Assembly (NCBI RefSeq): GCF_049257235.1
Contig: NZ_JBMMUF010000007.1
Location: forward strand, 1 to 64,000
Source: Pseudoalteromonas sp049257235
GTDB lineage: Bacteria > Pseudomonadota > Gammaproteobacteria > Enterobacterales > Alteromonadaceae
DNA length: 64,000 bases
Direction of reading: 5' to 3'
The position numbers and the translations under genes are program-made. The number at the start of each line of letters is the position of its first letter. Positions within the stretch are counted from its first letter, which is position 1. Of the stretch, positions 9,865-17,854 are shown piece by piece. The notes under the pieces were generated by a model. That model did no database searches. It was not told where the DNA came from and saw only the letters and a list, made by a program, of their open reading frames with translations.

Positions 9865-9951
9865 AATTGGACCATCAATGTTGGGTCTTGAAACAACATC
9901 ATTTTCAAGATAATTTACACGTTCCTAAAAAACTAACATTCGAAAGTGGCA

Positions 9952-9982
9952 TTATCAATGTTTAATTCAAATGCGCTATAAT
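9952..9982 (+). promoter_or_regulatory. possible promoter of the small secreted protein gene
   Basis: A consensus -10 TATAAT lies at 9977-9982, 37 bp before the ATG at 10020. The best -35 candidate, TTATCA at 9952-9957, is 19 bp away, longer than usual, so only the -10 is persuasive. Confidence 0.35.
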
Positions 9983-10019
9983 AAAAATTGAAATAGATTT
10001 ATGAAATGGAATTTAAATA

Positions 10020-10349
10020 ATGAAAAAATCAATTATATTATTACTGTTTTTTGTTAGCTTTATTTTAAATGCATACGATGGCTGGTCTGGAGCCAATAAA
10101 GTCTCAACGATAAGAGTATACTCGGGTGAGTATGTGCTAATAACAATGGCTAATGCTAACAACCCCTCACAATGCAGCGATAGTAATTACATAATGTTAA
10201 AAAATACAAACACTGAGAGTGGCCAAAGGCAATACTCCGCCTTACTTAGTGCATATATGGCAGGAAAACAGGTAAACTTAGCACTCACGGGGTGTAGCCA
10301 AGGTGGAACGAGCGGATATCCATTAATTGAGCAGGTTTGGTTGCAGTAG
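10020..10349 (+). CDS. small secreted protein, unknown function
   Basis: The 109-aa product has a clear signal peptide (MKKSIILLLFFVSFILNA) and a mature part of about 90 residues. Two cysteines (SQCSD and LTGCSQGG) could form a disulfide. The pattern GWSG....I.V..GEYVLITMANANNP, then KQVNLALTGC, then PLIEQVWL resembles small beta-barrel exported proteins found in Vibrio and Pseudoalteromonas, some of DUF5992 type; that is recollection rather than a search. It is divergent from the SpvB-like gene with ~155 bp between them. The ribosome-binding site is weak. An accessory role beside the toxin locus is possible but unsupported. Confidence 0.65.
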   Translation: MKKSIILLLFFVSFILNAYDGWSGANKVSTIRVYSGEYVLITMANANNPSQCSDSNYIMLKNTNTESGQRQYSALLSAYMAGKQVNLALTGCSQGGTSGYPLIEQVWLQ

Positions 10350-10367
10350 AATTGTAACTACCATTAA

Positions 10368-10793
10368 CTAATCGTTTTGGTATGAATGTTTATCTGTGTC
10401 TTTACATAACGCTTTAACCATCCCCAGTGCCACCACAACATCAAATGAGATACACAGGTATACATACCAAAGCGGTGCGAATTGACCGTCTTGAACAATC
10501 AGGTGCAGACCGACGTCCCACACTGGATGCAACAGCCATCCGATTGCCAGAAAATAAATGCTATAGCGCTTTGCTAACCAGAATAAGAGTGAGCACACCC
10601 CTACTCCTGCAAATTCAATAACAAGCCAAGTCGTGTTTGCATACAGTAGTGCGAAGAAAACGTAAATAAGGGCTGCAATAATAAGCCCTGCGCCGAGGAT
10701 GTTGCTTGGGTGCTCATTACCTTGGCGATACGCAAATAGAGTAAGAACCCAGCCCCCAAGTGTGCCCACAAGCAAACACAAAAGCATCAACAT
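10368..10793 (-). CDS. DUF6010-like small membrane protein
   Basis: A 141-aa protein with four or five hydrophobic segments. Conserved-looking motifs are YVFFALLYAN, the LAIGWLLHPVWDVGLH segment and APLWYVYLCISFD, the pattern I associate with the DUF6010 family of integral membrane proteins of unknown function. The frame is open further upstream, but AAGGGAGG ending 7 nt before ATG 10793 fixes the start there. The start overlaps the stop of a 29-codon ORF by one nucleotide (TGATG), suggesting translational coupling. No catalytic motif is visible. Confidence 0.7.
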   Translation of the reverse strand: MLMLLCLLVGTLGGWVLTLFAYRQGNEHPSNILGAGLIIAALIYVFFALLYANTTWLVIEFAGVGVCSLLFWLAKRYSIYFLAIGWLLHPVWDVGLHLIVQDGQFAPLWYVYLCISFDVVVALGMVKALCKDTDKHSYQND

Positions 10794-10882
10794 CAGCAAA
10801 CCTCCCTTGCAATTGTGACCTGCGCCGCACACATACACAGCAGTGTCGCTGCAACAAGTGCTTTGTGATACGGTATTTGCAT
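10793..10882 (-). CDS. 29-aa leader-like ORF coupled to the DUF6010-like gene
   Basis: ATG 10882 is preceded by AAGGA with a 6-nt spacer, as good a ribosome-binding site as any nearby. The peptide begins MQIPYHKALVAATLLCMC, is hydrophobic and signal-like, and ends at a TGA sharing one base with the next start. The internal AAGGGAGG serves the downstream gene. It may be a coupled leader peptide or the remnant of an exported protein. A dyad TTAGG-TTT-CCTAA at 10902-10914 lies just upstream. Confidence 0.45.
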   Translation of the reverse strand: MQIPYHKALVAATLLCMCAAQVTIAREVC

Positions 10883-10958
10883 GACTCTTCCTTGAATAAT
10901 ATTAGGTTTCCTAAATAACAAACAGCAACGTTCAACACGCCCTTAAGATGCTCTGTTC

Positions 10959-11408
10959 TTAGGGCTGCACATCGAGTAAATTTATAAACTCATCCAGCTG
11001 CGCTGCTAATTGTGACAACGCTTGCTCATGACACAGCAGGCCTTCGCTTAATTTAGCACGCCATTGCTGCGCTTTTGGCATAAGATCCACGCCCTTATCG
11101 GTCAGTGTTAGTTGTAACTGGCGCTCATCAATTTCACTGCGAACACGCGTTATTAGTTCAAGCTGCTGCATACGTTTTAATAAGGGTGTTAGCGTGCCTG
11201 AATCAAGATGTAGTTTATCGCCCACCGCTTTGAGTGATAATGGCAGTGCGGCTTCTTCGTGCGCTTGCCAAAGCACCATTAACACCAAGTATTGGGGATA
11301 CGTCAATCCTAGTTCTTTGAGCATGGGTTGGTAGCCTCGCACCACTAAGCGCGAGGCCGTGTACAGTTTAAAGCACAACTGGTTATCAAGATGCAAAGAC
11401 TCACTCAT
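10959..11408 (-). CDS. ohrR: OhrR/MarR-family peroxide-sensing repressor
   Basis: A 149-aa MarR-type winged-helix regulator. The conserved reactive cysteine is C12 in NQLCFKLYTASR. A second cysteine, C126 (LLCHEQ), stands where two-cysteine OhrR proteins keep their resolving cysteine. The DNA-binding region (LSLKAVGDKLHLDSGTLTPLLKRM) and wing (SEIDERQLQLTLT) match OhrR. In this family organic-peroxide oxidation of the first cysteine releases DNA. It begins one nucleotide after the glutathione peroxidase stop, so the two form an operon. The palindrome upstream of that peroxidase gene is the obvious autoregulatory operator. Confidence 0.9.
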   Translation of the reverse strand: MSESLHLDNQLCFKLYTASRLVVRGYQPMLKELGLTYPQYLVLMVLWQAHEEAALPLSLKAVGDKLHLDSGTLTPLLKRMQQLELITRVRSEIDERQLQLTLTDKGVDLMPKAQQWRAKLSEGLLCHEQALSQLAAQLDEFINLLDVQP

Positions 11409-11409
11409 A

Positions 11410-11892
11410 TTAGGCGCCTAATAATGCCTCAATGTCTTTGCGGATTGCTTCTGGCTTGGTCAGTGGTGCGTAGCGCTTCAATACCTTACCGTCTTGGTTA
11501 ATCAGGAATTTTGTGAAATTCCATTTGATTTTCTTACTTCCCATAATGCCCGGCGCGTGGCTTTTTAAGTAGGTAAATAATGGATGAGCGTTATCACCAT
11601 TAACGTCAATCTTGCTCATGATAGGGAATGACACGCCGTAGTTGAGCTCGCAAAATTCACTGATCTCACTGTCACTACCTGGCTCCTGTGCACCAAACTG
11701 ATTACACGGAAAGCCCAATACCACAAGACCTTTGTCTTGGAGGTCTTTATACAAATCATTTAACCCCTGATACTGTGGAGTAAAACCACACTTACTCGCG
11801 GTGTTAGCAATCAGCATCACTTTGCCTTGATACTGAGCCAAACTAACCTCTTCACCGCGATTATTCGTCGCTGAAAATTCGTAAATAGACAT
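11410..11892 (-). CDS. glutathione peroxidase family thiol peroxidase
   Basis: A 160-aa protein of normal length for bacterial Gpx. The catalytic tetrad is visible: C35 (NTASKCGFTPQY), Q69 (FPCNQFGAQEPG), W124 and N125 (KWNFTKFL). A cysteine rather than selenocysteine is used, so it probably reduces organic hydroperoxides with thioredoxin or glutathione in the cytoplasm; no signal peptide is present. AGAGG lies 6 nt before ATG 11892. It is first in an operon with ohrR, separated by one base, and a perfect 20-bp palindrome lies 17-36 bp upstream, so peroxide-inducible expression is expected. Confidence 0.93.
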   Translation of the reverse strand: MSIYEFSATNNRGEEVSLAQYQGKVMLIANTASKCGFTPQYQGLNDLYKDLQDKGLVVLGFPCNQFGAQEPGSDSEISEFCELNYGVSFPIMSKIDVNGDNAHPLFTYLKSHAPGIMGSKKIKWNFTKFLINQDGKVLKRYAPLTKPEAIRKDIEALLGA

Positions 11893-11908
11893 GCGTCACC
11901 TCTGATAT

Positions 11909-11928
11909 TTATATTGTGCACAATATAA
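11909..11928. promoter_or_regulatory. perfect 20-bp palindrome, probable OhrR operator
   Basis: TTATATTGTGCACAATATAA reads identically on both strands and lies between the gpx start (11892) and the divergent acetyltransferase gene (12030). AT-rich arms around TTGTGCACAA resemble MarR/OhrR operators. Confidence 0.7.
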
Positions 11929-12029
11929 TTGATCAAAATGTACTTGAAATCAAACTCACAGCTTGTGACACACACATAAAAGTGAGATAAAAGATGCCAT
12001 TAGCACTATCAAAATAAATAATTAAAAAC

Positions 12030-12536
12030 ATGAATTTAGTTACCCCTAATCCGGCATTACACAACAGTTATTGCAGCTATATTGAAGAGCTAGGTAGCGA
12101 AGAGCGCTACCCTTTCCCGTTAGATTTTGATTACAGCGACTTTACGTCTTTGCTTACACGCTTAGAGGAATTTGCAAACGGCATCAATCTGCCCCAAGGG
12201 TATGTACCAAGCTCCACTTTATGGTTAGTTGAAAACGATGAAATTGTCGGTGTTACCAATATTCGTCATTCATTAAATGACGACATCAAAGAGTGTGGGG
12301 GCCACATAGGATTGAGTATTCGCCCTTCAATGCGCGGGCAAGGTTTAGGAAAAACACTCATGGCAAAATCAATTGCCTTTTTACACGAGCGCGGCGTTAA
12401 TCACGTGCACATTCATTGCTACAAAGACAACGCGGCCTCAGGCAATACCATTCTCGCCTGCGGTGGTGTGCTAGATTCTGAGCTGTTCGTTGGCGATAAA
12501 TGCGTGCAGCGCTATATCGTGGAACATAAAAGCTAG
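12030..12536 (+). CDS. GNAT-family N-acetyltransferase
   Basis: A 168-aa protein with the GNAT fold. The acetyl-CoA-binding motif A is GLSIRPSMRGQGLGKTLMAK (about residues 94-113), preceded by the beta-strand pair LWLVENDEIVGVTNIRHS and followed by a C-terminal HIHCYKDNAASGNTILACGG segment, as in RimI-like or YjdJ-like acetyltransferases. The substrate cannot be told from sequence. It stands alone, divergent from the gpx-ohrR operon with about 137 bp and the palindrome between them, so coregulation is possible but not shown. Confidence 0.85.
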   Translation: MNLVTPNPALHNSYCSYIEELGSEERYPFPLDFDYSDFTSLLTRLEEFANGINLPQGYVPSSTLWLVENDEIVGVTNIRHSLNDDIKECGGHIGLSIRPSMRGQGLGKTLMAKSIAFLHERGVNHVHIHCYKDNAASGNTILACGGVLDSELFVGDKCVQRYIVEHKS

Positions 12537-12552
12537 TCGCTGCTGGGGGAGT

Positions 12553-12927
12553 TTATTCTTTAGTGCAACGAATAAACTCTATTTTCATCAATACCATACC
12601 TGAAAATACTGCAATTGATGCCAGAGCCAATACGGGGTCTATCGTCTCAATTGGCACAAACTGACCGTAATACAAAAACAAACCGACTAACACGACAACC
12701 GCACCCAGTTGATGCACGTAGAATTGCACTATTGCTATTTTCGACGTCGAATTATTGAGCCATAACTTATGGCATAATCCATAAATAAAAGAGAGCAAGA
12801 AGCCAATCAGCATAAAGTGTGCATGAGTAACATGCTGTGCGGGGTTCTTCGATGCCGCCATGTAAATGCCTAATAACAAACCCAAAATGGCGTAACCAAA
12901 TGCCGATAAAATGAATTTGCGATCCAT
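12553..12927 (-). CDS. small four-helix membrane protein
   Basis: A 124-aa protein with four predicted transmembrane helices (about residues 5-25, 36-55, 68-88 and 98-117). The motif HVTHAHFMLIGFLLSF recalls helices of heme-copper oxidase subunit I and related small membrane proteins, but most catalytic residues of an oxidase are absent. The frame is also open at a GTG 6 nt upstream, but AGAGG with a 5-nt gap supports ATG 12927. It converges with the acetyltransferase gene, 17 bp apart. No function is claimed. Confidence 0.65.
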   Translation of the reverse strand: MDRKFILSAFGYAILGLLLGIYMAASKNPAQHVTHAHFMLIGFLLSFIYGLCHKLWLNNSTSKIAIVQFYVHQLGAVVVLVGLFLYYGQFVPIETIDPVLALASIAVFSGMVLMKIEFIRCTKE

Positions 12928-12958
12928 GTTCACCTCTTTTTATTATCTTTGTATTGCA

Positions 12959-12974
12959 CTAGGGCGTGCCCTAG
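12959..12974. promoter_or_regulatory. 16-bp dyad upstream of the small membrane protein gene
   Basis: CTAGGGC-GT-GCCCTAG has perfect 7-bp arms with a 2-bp centre. It lies 32-47 bp before ATG 12927, in the likely promoter, and shares the GGGCGTG core with dispersed repeats elsewhere in the window. It may be an operator. Confidence 0.5.
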
Positions 12975-13111
12975 AGACAGTGTAGTTCATGGCGTAAAAA
13001 TGGACACGTTACAGCTCATTACATGCTCACGAAGACATAGGCTATAGCTTTACCTGTGCAAATCTGTTTATATAAAAGTCAATTATTCAATAAGTTACAA
13101 GCGGTGACAGC

Positions 13112-14305
13112 GTGGGGTTCAAACATCTTTATTATCGTACTTATCACTTTGGACTCAAGCTCGCTGCGTTATTTCTACCTATTCCAGAACCGCACATTTT
13201 TCACGGTAAAAATGTCATTTCTCAATGGCTTACACAACTCAAAGCGAATAAATGCCAGCGAATGTTATTGGTGGTTGACCCCGACATTTTGGCACTAGAG
13301 TTACATCAGTCTCTTTATCTCGCTCTGATTGAAGCGCATGTTGAGGTGAGCATATTTAGTCACTTCAGCGCCAACCCAAACATCAATCAAATAGAGCAAG
13401 GTGTGTTTGCGTATAAACAACATCATTGTGATTCACTGCTAGCCCTTGGTGGCGGATCAGCCATGGACTGCGCCAAACTCATTGGTGCACGCATCGCCCG
13501 CCCAAAAAAATCGCTGCAACAAATGCAAGGCCTGTTTCAAGTATGGGGTAAATTGCCACCCCTTTATGTGATCCCTACTACGGCTGGCACAGGCTCCGAG
13601 GTAACCGTAGCAGCTGTTGTCAGTGACACAGAGCGTCATATTAAATTCTCGATTAACGACTTGTGCTTAGTCCCTAAAGGCGTTTTGTTCTTACCCGAGC
13701 TGACTACTGGCTTACCTGCCGCCCTAACAGCAACCACGGGGATTGACGCACTCACTCATGCCATTGAGTCTTACATCGGTATTAATGACACTCGCTATAC
13801 ACGGGGCAAAAGTGAACAAGCAATAAAGCTAATTTTTACAGCGTTGCCAATGGCATTTCATCAGCCCAATAATGTGGCGGCGCGCACTGACATGCTATGG
13901 GCTGCAATGTATGCAGGACAAGCATTTACCCGCACATCAGTGGGCTATGTGCACGCCATCGCGCACCAACTCGGAGCGCTTTATGGCATAAGTCATGGAC
14001 TTGCCAATGCATTGGTGTTGCGGGCGATGTTAGATTTTTATGGGCAACGAATTGACACCAAGCTTACGCAACTAGCTAAACAAGTAATTGGGGAGCATAG
14101 TAATGCCAACACGCTGCGCTCGCGCATTAATGACTTACTCGAAGAACTACGCATTCCCTCTCATATCGAGCAATTGCGTGAGCAAGACATTCCCCTGATT
14201 GCATCGAATGCATTAGCCGAAGCACACCCTGACTATCCCGTGCCGCTTTTTATGAGCCAAACAGACATGGAAGACGTGTTACGTTCTCTGCTTAGCAATA
14301 ATTAA
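13112..14305 (+). CDS. iron-containing alcohol dehydrogenase
   Basis: A 397-aa group III (Fe-dependent) alcohol dehydrogenase. The dinucleotide-binding glycine motif is LLALGGGSAMDCAK (near residue 110) and the PTTAGTGSEVT segment follows. Metal ligands are in GIDALTHAIESY (Asp and His) and in the HAIAHQLGALYGISHG segment (two His). Such enzymes interconvert alcohols and aldehydes with NAD(P)H; the exact substrate is open. The first codon is a GTG (MGFKHLYY), with no strong Shine-Dalgarno and no better ATG before the conserved region, so the start is uncertain. It converges with a LysR gene 19 bp away, and no operon partner is seen. Confidence 0.9.
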   Translation: MGFKHLYYRTYHFGLKLAALFLPIPEPHIFHGKNVISQWLTQLKANKCQRMLLVVDPDILALELHQSLYLALIEAHVEVSIFSHFSANPNINQIEQGVFAYKQHHCDSLLALGGGSAMDCAKLIGARIARPKKSLQQMQGLFQVWGKLPPLYVIPTTAGTGSEVTVAAVVSDTERHIKFSINDLCLVPKGVLFLPELTTGLPAALTATTGIDALTHAIESYIGINDTRYTRGKSEQAIKLIFTALPMAFHQPNNVAARTDMLWAAMYAGQAFTRTSVGYVHAIAHQLGALYGISHGLANALVLRAMLDFYGQRIDTKLTQLAKQVIGEHSNANTLRSRINDLLEELRIPSHIEQLREQDIPLIASNALAEAHPDYPVPLFMSQTDMEDVLRSLLSNN

Positions 14306-14324
14306 TGTGATGTACGCCAGCTCA

Positions 14325-15203
14325 TCACTGTTGAGCTAAGTATTGTTCTAACTCTTTCGCTAACCACTGGGTGAGTCCGCCCAATTGGCTATAACGATTC
14401 TGAATCATGCCATAGGCTTGTTGTTTCATGGCTTGATCGTAATTGAGCACCCTTACACTGCCATCTCGCAAATAAGGCGTGATCAATACCGAGGGGACAT
14501 TGGAAAACCCCGTGCCGTCGAGCACCGCATTGCGCAGATGCTCGTAAAAAGGCAGCGCAATGTAATTACTCGATGCCGGCTCTACCGCTCGCAGCCCCTC
14601 ATCATCAATTGTCGCTAATGCAAACTCGGTATAACGAGCTAAATCTGAACTCACGACGTTTGATAGTTTACACAGAGGGTGAGCACTATTCGCCACTGTC
14701 ATCATGCGAATTTCCCCCAACTTAACATGATGAGTATTGGGAAGTTTATTCGTGTAAGGCAGTAAACAGTACGCAATATCAACCATATTTTGTTCCACCA
14801 TGTCGTTCAATTCTGGAGGCGGCGCCATGTAAACCGATACACTGGTGTTTGGGAATTGCAGGCTCATTTTATGAATAAGTTCACGCCAATAAGACTCCGG
14901 CAACGCATCATCTCGAGCAATACGCAGTACCGACTCCACACCTTGCAGGTGCTGCTGACAGCGCCCTGCAATATCGTTCGCTATCATTACCATGCGCTCA
15001 CAGTCATTTTTAATGACTTGGCCGATGTTGGTGAGCATCACCTGATTGCCTGTACGTTCAAGCAGCTCAACGCCAAGCTCATCCTCCAGCGCGCTCAATG
15101 ACGAACTCAACGTTGTGCGACTTTTGCCGATTCTGCGTGCTGCCTCAGCAATAGAGCCAGATTCACTGATCGCAAGAAACATCTCCAATTGGCTTATTTT
15201 CAT
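14325..15203 (-). CDS. LysR-family transcriptional regulator
   Basis: A 292-aa protein. The N-terminal winged helix-turn-helix is MKISQLEMFLAISESGSIAE followed by AARRIGKSRTTLSSSLSALE (residues 1-60). The effector-binding domain follows from about residue 85. The frame is open upstream, but GGAAG lies 7 nt before ATG 15203 and the family begins at this methionine, so the upstream ATG at 15245 is rejected. LysR regulators often control divergent genes; here that is the CDF-like transporter gene starting at 15400, with ~196 bp between. The target and effector are inferences only. Confidence 0.88.
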   Translation of the reverse strand: MKISQLEMFLAISESGSIAEAARRIGKSRTTLSSSLSALEDELGVELLERTGNQVMLTNIGQVIKNDCERMVMIANDIAGRCQQHLQGVESVLRIARDDALPESYWRELIHKMSLQFPNTSVSVYMAPPPELNDMVEQNMVDIAYCLLPYTNKLPNTHHVKLGEIRMMTVANSAHPLCKLSNVVSSDLARYTEFALATIDDEGLRAVEPASSNYIALPFYEHLRNAVLDGTGFSNVPSVLITPYLRDGSVRVLNYDQAMKQQAYGMIQNRYSQLGGLTQWLAKELEQYLAQQ

Positions 15204-15399
15204 TTTCAGGCTTCCAAAGTGCATTGATGTCGAAGTAATGGTCATCGAGGTAGTAAACGATGAGTGAAACTAATCACCTATAGCGCCGATAATATCGTCG
15301 CTCAGAGATTTTGGAAATAACAAAAATGCCCATAAAATGGCCCTCAACCGAGATACGCACTATCAGAAGTGACGAAGTTTCTATTAAACCGAGGTGTTT

Positions 15400-16098
15400 A
15401 TGCCAAGCAAGCATTCATTAGAGAAAAAATTACTGACCTTCTCCGTGCTATCTGCCCTGCTCTTTGCATTGATGGGGATTGGCTTGGGTGTTTGGATGGG
15501 CTCGTTGGTGATCCTGTTCGACGGCGCTTATTCGTTTGTCAGTTTAATGCTCACCATGGTGTCTTTAGGTGCCACATGGTATATCAATTCGCCTACAGCA
15601 AAACGCTCAACCCCACACATAGCCCTGGTAGAGCCACTTGTCATCGCGGTAAAAGGGTGTGCAATTACGCTTATGTGTGTGGCGTCTTTCACCTCTGCGG
15701 TGTTCGCCATTATGGCGGGCGGCCGTGAAGTTGATACTGATTTAGCGTTAGTATTTGGCGTAATTAACTTAACTGGCTGCCTTGCAACCTACTGGGTGCT
15801 AGCAAATCGCGGAAAACGATCGCAATCCGCGCTCATTGATGCCGAGTCAAAACAGTGGTTAATGGACTCAGTAATAAGCGCGGCGGTAATGGCTGGATTC
15901 GTACTTGCGGGTATTCTCACTTACGCTGGTTTATCCCAGTACGCGGTGTACGCCGACCCAATGATGGTGGTGATGGCCTCTGTGTATTTTACAGTCGTGC
16001 CGCTAAAAATGATGTTTGCGGCACTCACTAAAGCATATGACATCTACACACAAAGCACAGAAAAGTGCTTTGCACATGCCGCGCACAAAGCGGGATAA
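15400..16098 (+). CDS. cation diffusion facilitator-like membrane protein
   Basis: A 232-aa protein with about six hydrophobic helices and the CDF-type signature LVILFDGAYSFVSLMLT near the second helix. The paired region ESKQWLMDSVIS (around residue 155) matches the helix V metal site of CDF exporters. It lacks the cytoplasmic C-terminal domain of full-length CDFs (~300 aa), so it is a short form. Metal specificity is unknown. ATG 15400, 4-5 nt after CGAGG, is preferred over the GTG six bases upstream. It is divergent from a LysR gene. Confidence 0.8.
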   Translation: MPSKHSLEKKLLTFSVLSALLFALMGIGLGVWMGSLVILFDGAYSFVSLMLTMVSLGATWYINSPTAKRSTPHIALVEPLVIAVKGCAITLMCVASFTSAVFAIMAGGREVDTDLALVFGVINLTGCLATYWVLANRGKRSQSALIDAESKQWLMDSVISAAVMAGFVLAGILTYAGLSQYAVYADPMMVVMASVYFTVVPLKMMFAALTKAYDIYTQSTEKCFAHAAHKAG

Positions 16099-16166
16099 AC
16101 ACGTACCCAAATGGCGTTGAATTACGCGATTTTTCAGGTGTTCTTTAATCATAATCCCGCTTTTTG
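16087..16166 (+). terminator. long-loop inverted repeat with T-run
   Basis: AAAGCGGGAT (16087-16096, covering the CDF stop) pairs with ATCCCGCTTT (16154-16163), followed by TTTG. The 57-nt loop is long for an intrinsic terminator, so this is tentative. Confidence 0.3.
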
Positions 16167-16185
16167 TAGCTTACTCAACAAGCAC

Positions 16186-17271
16186 TTAAGGCCCTAATAT
16201 AAATTGCTGTGGCGCGTGCGTTAGGCATTCATAACCGTTTTCAGTGACCACAATGTCCTCTTCTAGACGCACACCGCCAAAATCTGGGATATAAATACCT
16301 GGCTCAATGGTGATGACATTGCCTGCTTCAAGCTGATATTGCACACCGGGCTTCAAAAATGGGATTTCATGTAAAAACAAACCTAAACCATGACCAAGAC
16401 CTTCTCCTGCATACTGTGCGAATGGGCTAGCTTGGAGCACTTCATGGGCTTTGGCGTTAAGATCATGGGCTGTGATCCCAGGCATTACGGCATCAAGCGC
16501 AGCACGCTGGGCCGCCTGTACAGTATCGAATATGGCCTGCTGCTGTGCACTTGGTTGCCCCCAAACATAACTGCGGGTCATGTCTGAGCGATAGCCATTT
16601 ACCACGGCGCCAAAGTCTATCAGGATAAAATCTCCCTCTCTTAGCTGTTTGTCACCGGGACTACCATGAGGTAAGGCGCTACGCTCAGCAAAGAGTAAAA
16701 TCGTGTTGAATGACGTTCCCTTGGAGCCTCGTAACTGCATTTGATAATCGAGCTCGATGGCCAGATCACGCTCTGACATCCCTGTTTTAACCTGAGCCAA
16801 CGTATGAGCAAGCGCGCTGTCGGCAATCCCAGCCGCTTCTCGAATGAAATCTATTTCATTGGCATCTTTAATACGGCGTAACGATTCCACTAAATCCGTT
16901 CTTGGATTGAGTTTCGCTGCGTTTAGTTCGCATGCAATTGCCTGCCATTGCGCCACATTAAAATGCACAGCCTCACAGCCTACATGCAGCTTGGTGCCAG
17001 CTATGCGGGCGATACATGCTCCGAGGGTTTCATTGTCGCGGTCTCGCTTGACCACCTCAATATTGTTAGTTTCACTTACAGCGCGTTGGTAATAACGGTA
17101 ATCGGTGATCATGGTCACCTTTGATGGCGTCACCAGCAGTGTTGCGGCATTGCCCGAAAACCCGCTCAGGTAGGAGATGTTCTCAAACCCCTGAACAATT
17201 AGCAGCTCATCTCCAAGGCTTGTTATCAGTTCTTGTAAGCGTGCAAGACGCTTTGAATAGGTGTTCTTCAT
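16186..17271 (-). CDS. M24 metallopeptidase, Xaa-Pro aminopeptidase type
   Basis: A 361-aa cytoplasmic peptidase with a creatinase/prolidase N-terminal domain (about 1-125) and an M24 pita-bread domain. The five metal ligands are visible: Asp in ILIDFGAVV, Asp in YRSDMTRSY, His in GEGLGHGLGL, Glu in ITIEPGIY and Glu in GVRLEEDIVV. The ..LPHGSPGD segment supplies the substrate histidine. Such enzymes remove N-terminal residues before proline. It is monocistronic, facing away from the lipoprotein/subtilase operon. A second, sequence-divergent M24 gene lies 3 kb away; the two are not close paralogues. Confidence 0.92.
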   Translation of the reverse strand: MKNTYSKRLARLQELITSLGDELLIVQGFENISYLSGFSGNAATLLVTPSKVTMITDYRYYQRAVSETNNIEVVKRDRDNETLGACIARIAGTKLHVGCEAVHFNVAQWQAIACELNAAKLNPRTDLVESLRRIKDANEIDFIREAAGIADSALAHTLAQVKTGMSERDLAIELDYQMQLRGSKGTSFNTILLFAERSALPHGSPGDKQLREGDFILIDFGAVVNGYRSDMTRSYVWGQPSAQQQAIFDTVQAAQRAALDAVMPGITAHDLNAKAHEVLQASPFAQYAGEGLGHGLGLFLHEIPFLKPGVQYQLEAGNVITIEPGIYIPDFGGVRLEEDIVVTENGYECLTHAPQQFILGP

Positions 17272-17854
17272 GATGCCAAATACTCTCTAGGTGGCTACCT
17301 TACGATCTCATACACATAGTTAACCAGCGTGCATTCTAACTGCACGCTGATGACCTCAAACTCACAGAAACAATACCCCCATTACAGCTATTTATCTTGG
17401 TTTTGAGATGAGTGATGCGCTGCTAACCAAGGGCGTGTTGAGCCCACGTATTTTTACCGAGCATTAAAGCTAGCAGCACAATAAAACAAATATTTAACAT
17501 TGCGGAAGGCTGTACTAGAAACACCTCTTTTTACGCATTTTTACACATCAATATTTAGACATAACACTCTAAAAAACATAATAAAAACAGACTTTCACAC
17601 TCTCGCACAATTAAGTACACAATGATTCATCTGTTACCATCACCGGTTAACTTATTCTTAACGCTGAGTTTTTTCATCTGATTATTTTTAGAGCACTGAT
17701 TCCAATCTTGATTTAGCCATCTGGACATATTGTAAACAACACGATCTTTCTCTAATTATGATGCCAGTCATATAACTCGAGCACATCGGTATTAGAGGTA
17801 ATGCTGATGAGAAGTACTCGAGAAAGAACAACTAGAAAAACCAAGGAACAACCC
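17272..17854. other. 583-bp intergenic region
   Basis: No gene is supported here. It holds the 17325-17349 dyad, an isolated GGGCGTGTTG (17431-17440) matching the dispersed repeat motif, and AT-rich sequence before the lipoprotein gene that probably carries its promoter. The short open frames in it lack ribosome-binding sites. Confidence 0.6.
17325..17349. promoter_or_regulatory. perfect 9-bp inverted repeat
   Basis: CAGCGTGCA (17325-17333) and TGCACGCTG (17341-17349) flank 7 bases, about 54 bp upstream of the M24 start. There is no T-run on either side, so an operator or mRNA hairpin is more likely than a terminator. Confidence 0.45.

Noticed and set aside
2400..9913. Plus-strand and other-frame short open frames across the SpvB-RHS locus
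   Set aside because: They are shadows of the long repeat-rich minus-strand frames and have no ribosome-binding sites or domains.
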